Shown here: piece after piece, positions 17,234 through 25,660 of the stretch | Layout: each line of letters begins with the position of its first letter | Numbering within the stretch: the first letter of the stretch is position 1 | From: an uncultured Rhodoblastus sp. | Lineage (GTDB): Bacteria > Pseudomonadota > Alphaproteobacteria > Rhizobiales > Beijerinckiaceae | Assembly: GCF_903903185.1 (NCBI RefSeq) | Contig: NZ_CAIUXT010000067.1 | Coordinates: 1 to 45,302 of the forward strand | Direction of reading: 5' to 3' | DNA length: 45,302 nt | The notes under the pieces: generated by a model | Told to the model about the DNA's origin: nothing | Databases searched by the model: none | Seen by the model: the letters and a program-made list of their open reading frames with translations, nothing else | Position numbers and translations under genes: made by a program

Positions 17234-18928
17234 ATGTCGGGCGTATCGAAGCTGGTGGTCGATGACGAGGAGTTTCTGGTCGCGAGCATTATCGATCGCT
17301 GCCCGAAGGTCATGATGCTCCGCGAAATCTACCAGAACGCCATAGACGCGGCGGCGATCGCCGAGGGCGACAAGGTCGTTCGGATCGGCGCGGTCGAGGT
17401 CGATGGCGTCCGCAAGCTTCGTATCTGGAATACCGGCCCCGGCATGGATCCGGGCTCCCTTTACGCGATGTGCGACCTTTCGTCGTCGATCGGCAAGTTG
17501 AAGGGTCTCGACCGGAATTTTGGCATTGGCGCCAAAGTCGCCTCGCTGCCCTCCAATCATCTTGGCGTTCGCTTCCGGTCCTGCACGCAGGGGCGCGCCT
17601 TTGAAGTCACCCTCGGCAATCGCGATGGCGTCTATGGCCGGATTCGGCGCGACGCCGACAAAGGCCATGACGTTTCGGCGATCGGCCGCAAAGTGGAAGT
17701 CATGGACGTTTCCTCGCAAGCGGTCGCTGCCGGAGAAAAGCTTGAATTCGATTGGACCGAGGTCGTCCTGCTCGGGATGAGACCCGATCAGGATACGTGC
17801 GAAAATCCATACGATGGCGAGCCGAAAGTCGACAAATTCTGGGTTCCGGATTCGCTGTTCCTGCGCTATTTCCGCACGCCCGACGATGTCAGAACCTTGA
17901 TCGAACCGGGTCTCCAGTGGTTTGGCGACATTGCGGAGTTCCGTCCCCTCGCCGGCCGCCTGGACGCTTACGCCCGGCATGAGGCCGTCGCGGCGGAACG
18001 CGGCATAAAGATCCATTTCATCCACGACCCGGCCCATCCCGAAAGGTCCTGGGAGAACAAATCGAGCGACGGCGCCATCCATCCGACCACCGCGCTGGTC
18101 GCGCTCAGCTGGAAGGGAGAACTTTACGACGTGCAGCGCGGCTCGGCCTGGTTTTACGAAGCCCCGCGTTACGGCGTGACCTTTGGATCGCGTCACCTCA
18201 CCGTCATCGTCGAATTGCCGTTGAATTTCGATGTTCTCCCGGAAATGTACCGGCAATTCCTCAAATACCGCTCCAGTACCCAGGCCAATGTGCGCGCCAG
18301 CGACTTCGCCCGCCTCGTCATGGCGAACCGACCGCAATGGGTGCGCGAACTCGCGCAACAGGAGCGCGAACATGAGTTCGACAACGAGGCGCAGATGTTG
18401 ACTTTCGAACTCACAGGGCTCGTGCGCCGCGCCGAATTCGTCCCGCCAAAAGCCGCGCGCCCGCTTGCCGACGATGGCGAAGACGCCGCGCGTCCGGGGA
18501 GCTTCGCGCGCGCCGTCGTCGATGTCTGCGGCATTCAACCGGTGCTGCTGTTCGAGGCGGTCGATGTCCGCGACCGCTGGCTTGAGGGACGCGCCGCCGT
18601 CTATTATCCGGAAACCGGGCAGATCTTCATCAACATGCTTTACGACTCCGTCGACTCCTTCACAACCGCGTTGCGCAAAGCCTGCTCGATCGCGGATCTG
18701 GGTTTCGCCGACGAGAAGACGATCGCGCGGACCGCCGAGTTTTTTTACGTCCGACGCATCCTGCGCGCGCTCATCCTGGCGCTTGCCAAGGAAAGCAAGC
18801 CGTTGCAATGGAGTCCCGAGCATATTCAGCGGGCGATCAGCCCGGAAGCTTTATCGACGGCGGCCGAAGATCTCGACGATCTGCTCGAACTGGCCATCGG
18901 CGCGATCCGCAGGCAAATATCCAGTTGA
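17234..18928 (+). CDS. Hsp90/MutL-like GHKL ATPase of unknown function
   Basis: This is a protein of 564 residues with a Bergerat ATP-binding fold at its N-terminus. The N1 motif REIYQNAIDA carries Glu31 and Asn35; the N2 motif is NTGPGMD at 66-72, where the usual first Asp is Asn66; the G2 motif RNFGIGAKVASL at 94-105 resembles the Hsp90 lid motif (GQFGVGFYSA). Together they suggest ATP-driven clamp closure as in Hsp90, MutL or MORC rather than a histidine kinase: there is no H-box, and the order of motifs with a long C-terminal part (110-564) fits chaperone-like proteins. The C-terminal portion is not recognised. It heads a tight plus-strand gene run with a coiled-coil peptide and three glycan genes. 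The ATG at 17234 is favoured; 17201 is an alternative. Hsp90 HtpG itself would be longer and different in its middle domain. Confidence 0.82.
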   Translation: MSGVSKLVVDDEEFLVASIIDRCPKVMMLREIYQNAIDAAAIAEGDKVVRIGAVEVDGVRKLRIWNTGPGMDPGSLYAMCDLSSSIGKLKGLDRNFGIGAKVASLPSNHLGVRFRSCTQGRAFEVTLGNRDGVYGRIRRDADKGHDVSAIGRKVEVMDVSSQAVAAGEKLEFDWTEVVLLGMRPDQDTCENPYDGEPKVDKFWVPDSLFLRYFRTPDDVRTLIEPGLQWFGDIAEFRPLAGRLDAYARHEAVAAERGIKIHFIHDPAHPERSWENKSSDGAIHPTTALVALSWKGELYDVQRGSAWFYEAPRYGVTFGSRHLTVIVELPLNFDVLPEMYRQFLKYRSSTQANVRASDFARLVMANRPQWVRELAQQEREHEFDNEAQMLTFELTGLVRRAEFVPPKAARPLADDGEDAARPGSFARAVVDVCGIQPVLLFEAVDVRDRWLEGRAAVYYPETGQIFINMLYDSVDSFTTALRKACSIADLGFADEKTIARTAEFFYVRRILRALILALAKESKPLQWSPEHIQRAISPEALSTAAEDLDDLLELAIGAIRRQISS

Positions 18929-18981
18929 TCCGCATGCGAGACCTGCGGCGCCGTTGCAAGAAAAAAGGGTGGAGATAGGTA

Positions 18982-19200
18982 TTGAGCGAAGACAGCATTA
19001 TTCGTCGGCTGGAGTCCCTTGAAACCCTGGTGGCGGCGCTTGAGCAGCGGTTGAAGCAGGTTGAAACGCTCTGCGCCGAACGTCGAGATATCGATTCAAC
19101 CGTCCTCGGCGCCATTGCTTCGGCCCATTCCGCCATCCGCAACGCCGTAAGGCTGTCCAATCCCGATCATGCAGGCGCCGGGCGGGATGACAGTCAATGA
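18982..19200 (+). CDS. 72-residue coiled-coil peptide
   Basis: This small cytoplasmic protein starts at TTG 18982 with GGAG seven bases upstream. Residues 6-35 (IIRRLESLETLVAALEQRLK and onwards) have Leu/Ile/Val heptad spacing and should form a coiled coil; the rest is a short Ala-rich helix and polar tail. Its stop overlaps the ATG of the giant glycosyltransferase by four bases, so translation is coupled. No family is recognised. Likely an oligomerisation or adaptor subunit between the ATPase and the glycosyltransferase, by context only. Confidence 0.75.
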   Translation: MSEDSIIRRLESLETLVAALEQRLKQVETLCAERRDIDSTVLGAIASAHSAIRNAVRLSNPDHAGAGRDDSQ

Positions 19201-22097
19201 AAGTCTCCGTCGTCATCTGCACATTGAACCGCGCCGACGACCTGCAGCGCACTTTGGAGAGCTTCGCCCTTCAGCGTTACCGCGATTTTGAAATCGTCGT
19301 CGTCAACGGCCCTTCCCTCGACCGCACTTCGGAAGTGATCGACGCCTGGAAGGGGCACATCAAGGCGGCCTGGTGCCCCAAGTCGAATCTGTCGATGTCG
19401 CGAAATATCGGCATCGCCGCCGCGGCGGGCGATATCGTCGCCTTTATCGACGACGACGCGATCCCGGAGCCGATATGGCTTGAGAATATCGTCAAGGGAT
19501 ACACCGCCGCCGACGTCGGCGGCGTCGGCGGATGGGTCCACGACGCCACAGGCCACGCCTATCAAACCAGATATATTGTCAGCAATCGGTTCGCCGCCTC
19601 GCGAATCGACCTGACGATGAACCCCACGCCCTACAATAATTGTCCGGGCGCGGTCGAATATTGCTCGCTGCTAGGCACCAATTCCAGCTTTCGCCGCGAT
19701 CTGCTCGTGGAAATGGGCGGTTTCGACGAAGAGTTCGCCTATTACCTCGATGAAACCGATGTGTGCCTGCGTGTGGTCGATCGCGGTTACCGCATCATCT
19801 TCGTCGAAGACGCCCGCGTCCTCCATAAATTCGCATCGAGCCACATGCGCAACACGCGCAAGGTGCTCCATAATCGCTATCAGATCATCAAGAACCAGTG
19901 CTATTTTTCTTTCCTGCACGGGGCGCCGGCCGAGGGCTACGCCAAGGCGCTCGCCGAGACGCAAAAATTTGTCACCTGGCATCGCGACGACGTCGAATGG
20001 TGCATTGGCGCCGGACTGCTGAAAGCCGAAACGCGCCAAAGTTTCGAAGAAGAAGCCGAACAGGGGATTCGCGATGGCCTGACGCGCGCCCTGAGCGGCA
20101 AGCCGTCGCACCGCCCGGCCGCCTTTTTCGCCGAACCCGCGCCTTTCCTGCCCTTTCCCATCGAGGGCGTCAAAGGCGATGCGCTGACGATTGTATTGCT
20201 GAGCCAGGTCTATCCGCCCGGTTACGTCGATGGCGTCGGCCGTTTCACCGCGGAACTGGCGTCCGGACTGGCGCAGCTTGGTCATGAAGTCCACGTCGTG
20301 ACCTCGGGCGCCGACGAAAATCGCGTCGATCTCGAGGAAGGGGTCTGGGTCCACCGGATCGTCCCGCTCGGCCATGATGGACGCGACGCCGACATACCCG
20401 GCGAAATATGGTCGAAAGCGGCCGCGGCCGCCGCCGAGGTCGGGCTGATCCAGGAAACCGCGTCGGTCGATGTCATCCAGGCGCCGGGCTGGGACGCCGA
20501 AGGCATCGCTTTGCTCCGGCATCTGGCGACCGAGGCGGCGATCGTCACCTCGCTGCACACGCCCATGCTCGTCGCCGCCGTCAACCATCCGAACTGGCTG
20601 GTCGATCATGAGCGAATGGCGAGCGTCATCCTGCCGATCATGCGGCTGGAGCGCGAACTCTTCCTGTTTTCCGACGCCATTTACGCCAACAGCCTCGACG
20701 TCGTTTCGACGATCCAGTCGCATTACAACATCACATTCGACACGCTCGGCGTCGTGCCCCATGGTCTTCGCGACCGCCTGTCCAATGCGGGGGGCGGCGG
20801 CAAGCCGGTTTTCCGGGCGGAGGCGCCGGGGGACCGGTTGCGCATCCTGTTCGTCGGCCGCCTCGAAACCCGCAAAGGCATCGACGTTGTGCTCGCGGCC
20901 ATGCCCAGGATTTTCGCCAGCCTGCCGGAAACCGAATTCTGGTTTGTCGGCCAGGACCATACCGAAACCATCGACGGCGAATCGACGATCGACGGCTTCC
21001 GGCGCAAGAACGCCGCACAGCCCTGGCTCGACCGGGTAAACTTCTTCGGCAGGACCGAGAAGGAATTCCTCGACGAATTTTACAGCCAGTGCGATCTGGT
21101 GGTGATGCCGTCGCGCTATGAATCCTTCGGTCTCGTGCTGCTCGAAGCGATGATGCACGGCCTGCCGGTGATCGCCGCGCGCGCCGGCGGCATGAAGGAA
21201 GTCGTCGCCGATGGCGAGACCGGCCTGCTGACGCCGCCCGGCGACGCGGACGCTTTCGCCGATGCGGTCATCACGCTCGGCTCAGACGCGCAATGGCGCC
21301 GCCGGCTCGGAGCCAATGGCCGGGCGCGATATGAGGAGAAATTCACCGCAGCCATCATGGCCGAGCAATCGGTCGCCCTGTATCGCAGGATTTTGGCCGC
21401 GAAACAGCACGGTCGTCTGCAAGACAAGCGGACCCCGACGCCGAACGGGTTCCCGCTGTCGCGTCCATGGGAGCTGGCGGATTTCTGGTTCCGCAGCCCG
21501 CTGAGGAGCTGGGCCCGCGACGAATGGTTTTTTCCTGCGGCGCCGATCTGGATCGGCCTGCTCGCCCGCGAGGCGCTGTTTCGCAATGGCGTCGAGGGCG
21601 AGCGGAGAGTCCTCGCCATCGGCTCATCCGAGCCTTTCGATCTGGTCGCCAGTCTGTTCCCCGGCGCGGTTCACGTCGCGCGCGCGGATCTCCCCAATCG
21701 CGGCGGCTGGGCCGATTCCAGCATCCCCAAGCGCGCGCTCGACATGATCGGGTTGCGCGACGAGGATTTCGATCTGGTGATCGTCTTCAAACCGCTGCCA
21801 GACCACGAATATCTGCAAAGCGCGGCGCTGGCGGAACTGGCGCGACTGGTGCGTCCCACGGGCGTGCTCGCCTGTCTGGTCAACGGCGTTCCGGCGCAAG
21901 CTCGTATCCGGTTTCTGGCCAAGCGCGGTTTCGTCGTCAAGGAACTCGAACGCGACGCCCCGGCCAACGAAATCCCGGCGGCTTCGCTCCATTCCATCGT
22001 GGCCACCCGCGCGGTTTCGCCGAGCCAGCGTTTCGGGCCGCCGCGCGTTGACCCCGGCGCGGCCTTATCCTCCGCCGCCGCGCAGAAATGGGGATGA
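19197..22097 (+). CDS. GT2-GT4-methyltransferase-like fusion glycosyltransferase
   Basis: This 966-residue protein has three parts. Residues 1-300 are a GT2 (GT-A) domain starting MKVSVVICTLNRADDL, with the metal-binding FIDDDA at 83-88, LGTNSSFRR, and the ETD acid motif at 186-188. Residues about 330-735 are a GT4 (GT-B) domain with the N-terminal loop DGVGRF at 345-350, FVGRLETRKGIDVV at 552-565 and the E-x7-E motif ESFGLVLLE (Glu642, Glu650). Residues about 780-940 look like a Rossmann methyltransferase-type domain (RVLAIGSSEPFDLV, FDLVIVFKPLPDH, LARLVRPTGVLACLV) with a poorly kept SAM loop. Two sugar transfers by one chain are implied. It lacks membrane helices. The first gene overlaps by four bases, and the next begins three bases after its stop. 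Confidence 0.92.
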   Translation: MKVSVVICTLNRADDLQRTLESFALQRYRDFEIVVVNGPSLDRTSEVIDAWKGHIKAAWCPKSNLSMSRNIGIAAAAGDIVAFIDDDAIPEPIWLENIVKGYTAADVGGVGGWVHDATGHAYQTRYIVSNRFAASRIDLTMNPTPYNNCPGAVEYCSLLGTNSSFRRDLLVEMGGFDEEFAYYLDETDVCLRVVDRGYRIIFVEDARVLHKFASSHMRNTRKVLHNRYQIIKNQCYFSFLHGAPAEGYAKALAETQKFVTWHRDDVEWCIGAGLLKAETRQSFEEEAEQGIRDGLTRALSGKPSHRPAAFFAEPAPFLPFPIEGVKGDALTIVLLSQVYPPGYVDGVGRFTAELASGLAQLGHEVHVVTSGADENRVDLEEGVWVHRIVPLGHDGRDADIPGEIWSKAAAAAAEVGLIQETASVDVIQAPGWDAEGIALLRHLATEAAIVTSLHTPMLVAAVNHPNWLVDHERMASVILPIMRLERELFLFSDAIYANSLDVVSTIQSHYNITFDTLGVVPHGLRDRLSNAGGGGKPVFRAEAPGDRLRILFVGRLETRKGIDVVLAAMPRIFASLPETEFWFVGQDHTETIDGESTIDGFRRKNAAQPWLDRVNFFGRTEKEFLDEFYSQCDLVVMPSRYESFGLVLLEAMMHGLPVIAARAGGMKEVVADGETGLLTPPGDADAFADAVITLGSDAQWRRRLGANGRARYEEKFTAAIMAEQSVALYRRILAAKQHGRLQDKRTPTPNGFPLSRPWELADFWFRSPLRSWARDEWFFPAAPIWIGLLAREALFRNGVEGERRVLAIGSSEPFDLVASLFPGAVHVARADLPNRGGWADSSIPKRALDMIGLRDEDFDLVIVFKPLPDHEYLQSAALAELARLVRPTGVLACLVNGVPAQARIRFLAKRGFVVKELERDAPANEIPAASLHSIVATRAVSPSQRFGPPRVDPGAALSSAAAQKWG

Positions 22098-22100
22098 GCG

Positions 22101-23003
22101 ATGGAAACCCGCGAGAACCGGAACGCGTCAGGCGAAGAGGGCGACGATCGTTTGGAAAACCCATTGAATGCGACACAATCGCCTGTTTCCGCCGCCGCGC
22201 CGGCGAGCGGCATGCTCGTCCTGTCCCCCAGGGCGGCGCCGCCGGGCGGCGAGGCGCGCCTCCGGCTTTGCGCCCTCGTCGATGCGCACGGGGCTTTTCG
22301 TTGTCTGACGCGGGCGTTCGATCTGCAAGCAGAATTCGGCCCTGACGCCAACGCGTCCTTCAGCCCGTTCAGCAACGGCGACGTGATGAGCTTCCAGCGC
22401 GACGTCTGTCGGGACGCCATCGTTTCGGCGGTCTTAATGTTCGAAGCCGGACCGGCTTCGGGCCTGGTCGAGTGCAGTCTGCTGGGGCGCAGCATAACGG
22501 TCGATCTTTACCGCCCGTCGCCGGGCTATGTCGCGTTGCGGCTCGATCCGCTCGAGACCTGCGACCTCCGCCAGATCTGGGCGCCGCTGGAGATTCACGT
22601 GATCGGCGAGAAGAATGGCCGTTCGCGCGGCACGCAATGCGTGATCAGCGGCGTCTACACGGATTATCCGCGCGTCCGCGTGCAGAACGAAGCCGTCCGT
22701 CGCTTCCATCTGCCCGAGGCCGACATCGAGCGCGGCGACAATGGCGACGTGCTGATCAATCGCGGAATTTGCGTCTTCTCCAACCCGCAGCGCGCGGCGG
22801 TGGAAGTCGTCTGTCACGATTGGGCGGGGCTGGTGGTTCTACGCCGCGGCCCGCTGCTCAACGCCGTCGACCTGTTCTCCCTTGAACGCTGCAAGGGCCT
22901 GATCGTCGGCGAATCCTGCGACATCGCGATCGGCAAGAATACCGGCCTCGGCCTTGGCGAGCAGCCGTTGTTCGGCGCTTTTGTCGACGTTTTCAATCCT
23001 TGA
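22101..23003 (+). CDS. unrecognised 300-residue protein in glycan operon
   Basis: The ATG at 22101 follows the fusion-glycosyltransferase stop by three bases and has a GGGATGAG site. The first 35 residues are polar and probably disordered; the rest alternates beta-rich segments (GMLVLSPRAAPPGG, YVALRLDPLETCDLRQIWAP, VYTDYPRVRVQNEAV, GLIVGESCDIAIGKNTGLGL). No signal peptide or membrane helix is visible. I do not recognise a family. Position inside the operon suggests a partner of the glycosyltransferases or a carbohydrate-binding regulator, but this is context only. Confidence 0.85.
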   Translation: METRENRNASGEEGDDRLENPLNATQSPVSAAAPASGMLVLSPRAAPPGGEARLRLCALVDAHGAFRCLTRAFDLQAEFGPDANASFSPFSNGDVMSFQRDVCRDAIVSAVLMFEAGPASGLVECSLLGRSITVDLYRPSPGYVALRLDPLETCDLRQIWAPLEIHVIGEKNGRSRGTQCVISGVYTDYPRVRVQNEAVRRFHLPEADIERGDNGDVLINRGICVFSNPQRAAVEVVCHDWAGLVVLRRGPLLNAVDLFSLERCKGLIVGESCDIAIGKNTGLGLGEQPLFGAFVDVFNP

Positions 23004-23068
23004 GCCGGGCGGCGGGCGAAACCGGCGACGGACGAACCGCGCCCGGGCAATTGCAGGCAGGACGTGAC

Positions 23069-24304
23069 GTGACGGAGCAACCAAAGACGCCGACCGGCAA
23101 AATTTCCATCGCTTTCGTCAACAGCATTTTCTTGCGCCGCGACGCCATTTCCAACACCTTGCACGATCGCGTCCAGTTCGCCGCCGCCCATCGGGATCTG
23201 TTCGACTACAAGGTGTTTTGCTATGCGAGCGACTATCCCACGCTCAACGTCGAGATTGTTCGAAACGCCGGCGACATCATCCAATCGCCCGATTTCCGCA
23301 ACGCCGACATCGTCGTGGTGGAATTCGGCATTTACCACGATCTGTTCGACGTCGTGCTCTGCGAGACGCGCGCGGCGAAGCTGGTCAGCTATCACAATGT
23401 CACCTCTTCCTGGCTGTTCGAGCCGGGCGACAAGCGCCAATTATGCGAAAGGTCGGAAGCGCAGGGCTGGAATCTGGCCTTCGCCGATTTTGTCGTCTGC
23501 AACAGCCGTTTCACCCTCGAACAGGCCAAAGCCTATGGCGTCGATTTATCGCGCACCCGGGTGATCGCGCCGTCCGTTCCGGCAACCGGAGGATGGCGCG
23601 TCGAAAAGGACCCGGACGGTCCGGTTGTCCTGCTCTGTGTCGGTCGTCTGGTGGCGCAGAAGGGCATTCTCGATCTGGTGAAGGCGCTCGAGATTCTGTC
23701 TCATGTCGAGCTTCCGGCCTGGAGGCTCCATGTCGTCGGCGCGATGAAATTCTCGGATCCCGCCTATGTCCGTTTGCTGCGGCGGGAAATCGAAGACGCC
23801 GGTCTGCAGGACTGCGTCCATTTCCTCGGCGAACTCGACGAGACCGAAATCAGGCGGGCCTTCGCGCAAGCCCATGTGCTGGCGGCGCCCTCCCATCACG
23901 AAGGTTTTGGCGTTCCGGTGATCGAGGGATTGGCGAGCGGCTGTGTGGTGGTCTGTTCCGACGCCGGCGCCCTTCCCGAGGTGGCCGGCGAATTCGGCAA
24001 TATCTACCCATGCGGCGATCGTCGCGCGCTGGCCAAATTGCTGATCCGGGTGCTGTCGGATTTGCGCCCGCGCCAGGGCGAGGCGAAATATCGCGTTGGC
24101 GCCCGGGTGCTGAGCGAAGCGGAATATTACGCCGCCGCCGAAGCCTATGTCGCGCCCTTCCTGCCGAAAACAGCGGTCGCGGAGTTTTATGGCGTCGTGC
24201 GCGACCTCGTCGCGCAAAAGCGCGGGGCGGAAATTGCGGACCCGCCCGAACATCCGGGCCAATCGGTTCTCGGCCTGACGGGAGACCTTGCCGCTTGCCG
24301 ATGA
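23069..24304 (+). CDS. GT4-family glycosyltransferase
   Basis: This GT-B glycosyltransferase has about 411 residues. The C-terminal GT4 domain shows CVGRLVAQKGILDLVKAL, LHVVGAMKFSDPAY, VHFLGELDETEIRRAFAQAH and the E-x7-E motif EGFGVPVIE, then DAGALPEVAG. The N-terminal domain begins KISIAFVNSIFLRRDAIS and includes VSYHNVTSSW. I favour GTG at 23069, with AGGA upstream; TTG at 23000, which overlaps the previous stop, gives a longer product with an unconvincing N-terminus. It is probably the third glycosyl-transfer activity of the operon. Donor and acceptor are unknown. No terminator is evident before the next gene at 24513. Confidence 0.92.
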   Translation: MTEQPKTPTGKISIAFVNSIFLRRDAISNTLHDRVQFAAAHRDLFDYKVFCYASDYPTLNVEIVRNAGDIIQSPDFRNADIVVVEFGIYHDLFDVVLCETRAAKLVSYHNVTSSWLFEPGDKRQLCERSEAQGWNLAFADFVVCNSRFTLEQAKAYGVDLSRTRVIAPSVPATGGWRVEKDPDGPVVLLCVGRLVAQKGILDLVKALEILSHVELPAWRLHVVGAMKFSDPAYVRLLRREIEDAGLQDCVHFLGELDETEIRRAFAQAHVLAAPSHHEGFGVPVIEGLASGCVVVCSDAGALPEVAGEFGNIYPCGDRRALAKLLIRVLSDLRPRQGEAKYRVGARVLSEAEYYAAAEAYVAPFLPKTAVAEFYGVVRDLVAQKRGAEIADPPEHPGQSVLGLTGDLAACR

Positions 24305-24512
24305 AATCGGGCGGGATCGGAGTCGACACAAAGAGAGTGAACCATCGAAAGACGATGACTCGCCGCTGCGGTGCGGGAGCTGGCGGAAGCATGAGTCGAG
24401 CTTGCATGAAACGGCCAGCCAGCTTATGTATTTGTGGGACTCGTGGCCATGCGCGACAATTGGCTAAATATACGATAGAATATTAGATAGTTACGTGTTT
24501 GTGGAGCATTGA

Positions 24513-25538
24513 ATGGAAAATCAACTGGAGATCCCGGCGCTTCCGAGTAATTTGGAGTTGATTCATATGCGCGACCCGAGGGGTGGCGACGGTTACTCGC
24601 TGGTGTTTTCCAAGGATTTAGGCCACTATGAAAAATGGATTAAACACGTCGGCCAATCGGATTTACTGGCGTTACTTCTTATTGATTTGCTGCGCGGCGA
24701 GGGCACGTTGGTGGATATTGGCGCAAATATAGGAACTATCTCCGCTCCGGTCGCGCGCACGGGCAGCAAGGTGATAGCTATCGAGATGGTGCCAGAAAAT
24801 TGTTTGCGCCTTCATCATTTAGTGTTGGCAAACAAATTCACCAATATGCGAGTGATCGGGGCCGCCGCAAGCAAATACGATGGAATGATAAAATATACTG
24901 GAAGCGAGGCATGGGGTCACGTTGAGGACGCGCCTGGAAACGCAACCGCCGTTTGTTTTAAATTGGATACGATAATCTATTCCCTGGAGCTTGAAGATTT
25001 CATCAAGAGCCCTCTGGCGATCAAAATTGACGTTGAGGGGCACGAATTCGCGGTGTTTGAGGGGGCGGTCGGGCTCTTGGCGAAATATCGCCCTCCTGTT
25101 GTTTTTGAATCGATTGAGATCGAGGGGCGTCCCGGTGGAGCAAGGATGTGTAAAGAGTTTCTTTTGAAATTGGATTATGAACTGTTTTTGATTGGAAACA
25201 ACATACTGGCGCCGAGGAATGACCTAACTGCAATTCAAGAAGGTCATGTTTCTGATTTTTTGGCTGTTCCGAAAGAAAAAGTCGCTCTACTACAAGATAT
25301 CCAATGGGAGATACGTGATCTTCTACCTACGGAGCGTATCGAATGGATAACTTCGATGGCAAATTTTCCACAAAGGCCACATCGACTTCACGCCGCAGCT
25401 ATTTTTACGCGTCTGTTTAAAACTAAATCTGACTTGCTCAGGCAGTTTCCGCCGTCAGTTATTAGTAATCTTGCAGCCCAACCTGAAGTCGAGTCCCTGC
25501 GCGAGGATTTGGAGCGCATAGTTGAAGCTCTGCGCTGA
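24513..25538 (+). CDS. FkbM-family methyltransferase
   Basis: This SAM-dependent O-methyltransferase has 341 residues. Motif I is LVDIGANIG at 66-74, an acidic motif VIAIEMVPEN follows at 87-96, and the FkbM signature IKIDVEGHEFAVFEGA is at 170-185. FkbM enzymes methylate hydroxyls of sugars or polyketides, so methyl capping of a glycan is likely. The C-terminal 100 residues are extra and end in a predicted helix (VESLREDLERIVEALR). TGGAG lies six bases before the ATG. Base composition is visibly more AT-rich than on either side, with many TTT, ATA and AAA codons, which suggests later acquisition. It follows the glycosyltransferase by about 210 bases. Confidence 0.92.
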   Translation: MENQLEIPALPSNLELIHMRDPRGGDGYSLVFSKDLGHYEKWIKHVGQSDLLALLLIDLLRGEGTLVDIGANIGTISAPVARTGSKVIAIEMVPENCLRLHHLVLANKFTNMRVIGAAASKYDGMIKYTGSEAWGHVEDAPGNATAVCFKLDTIIYSLELEDFIKSPLAIKIDVEGHEFAVFEGAVGLLAKYRPPVVFESIEIEGRPGGARMCKEFLLKLDYELFLIGNNILAPRNDLTAIQEGHVSDFLAVPKEKVALLQDIQWEIRDLLPTERIEWITSMANFPQRPHRLHAAAIFTRLFKTKSDLLRQFPPSVISNLAAQPEVESLREDLERIVEALR

Positions 25539-25660
25539 AGGATAGGGCAATATTCTGGAGTCGAGGCTCTTCAAATCGGGATAGACAGTTTGTTTTGAAA
25601 CGCTTATCAAACCTTGTATCGCCGTCTTGAGATTCAAAAATTCGTGATTTCGGAGTGCCG

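Noticed and set aside
17138..18823. Minus-strand frame of 561 codons opposite the GHKL ATPase
   Set aside because: The plus strand carries three ordered GHKL motifs and a following coupled operon; the minus reading lacks motifs.
17234..18928. GHKL protein as an anti-phage ATPase
   Set aside because: GHKL proteins occur in some defence systems, but no nuclease, methylase or other defence gene lies nearby, and the neighbours are glycan enzymes.
19671..21158. Minus-strand frame opposite the GT fusion
   Set aside because: Shadow of two well-defined glycosyltransferase domains.
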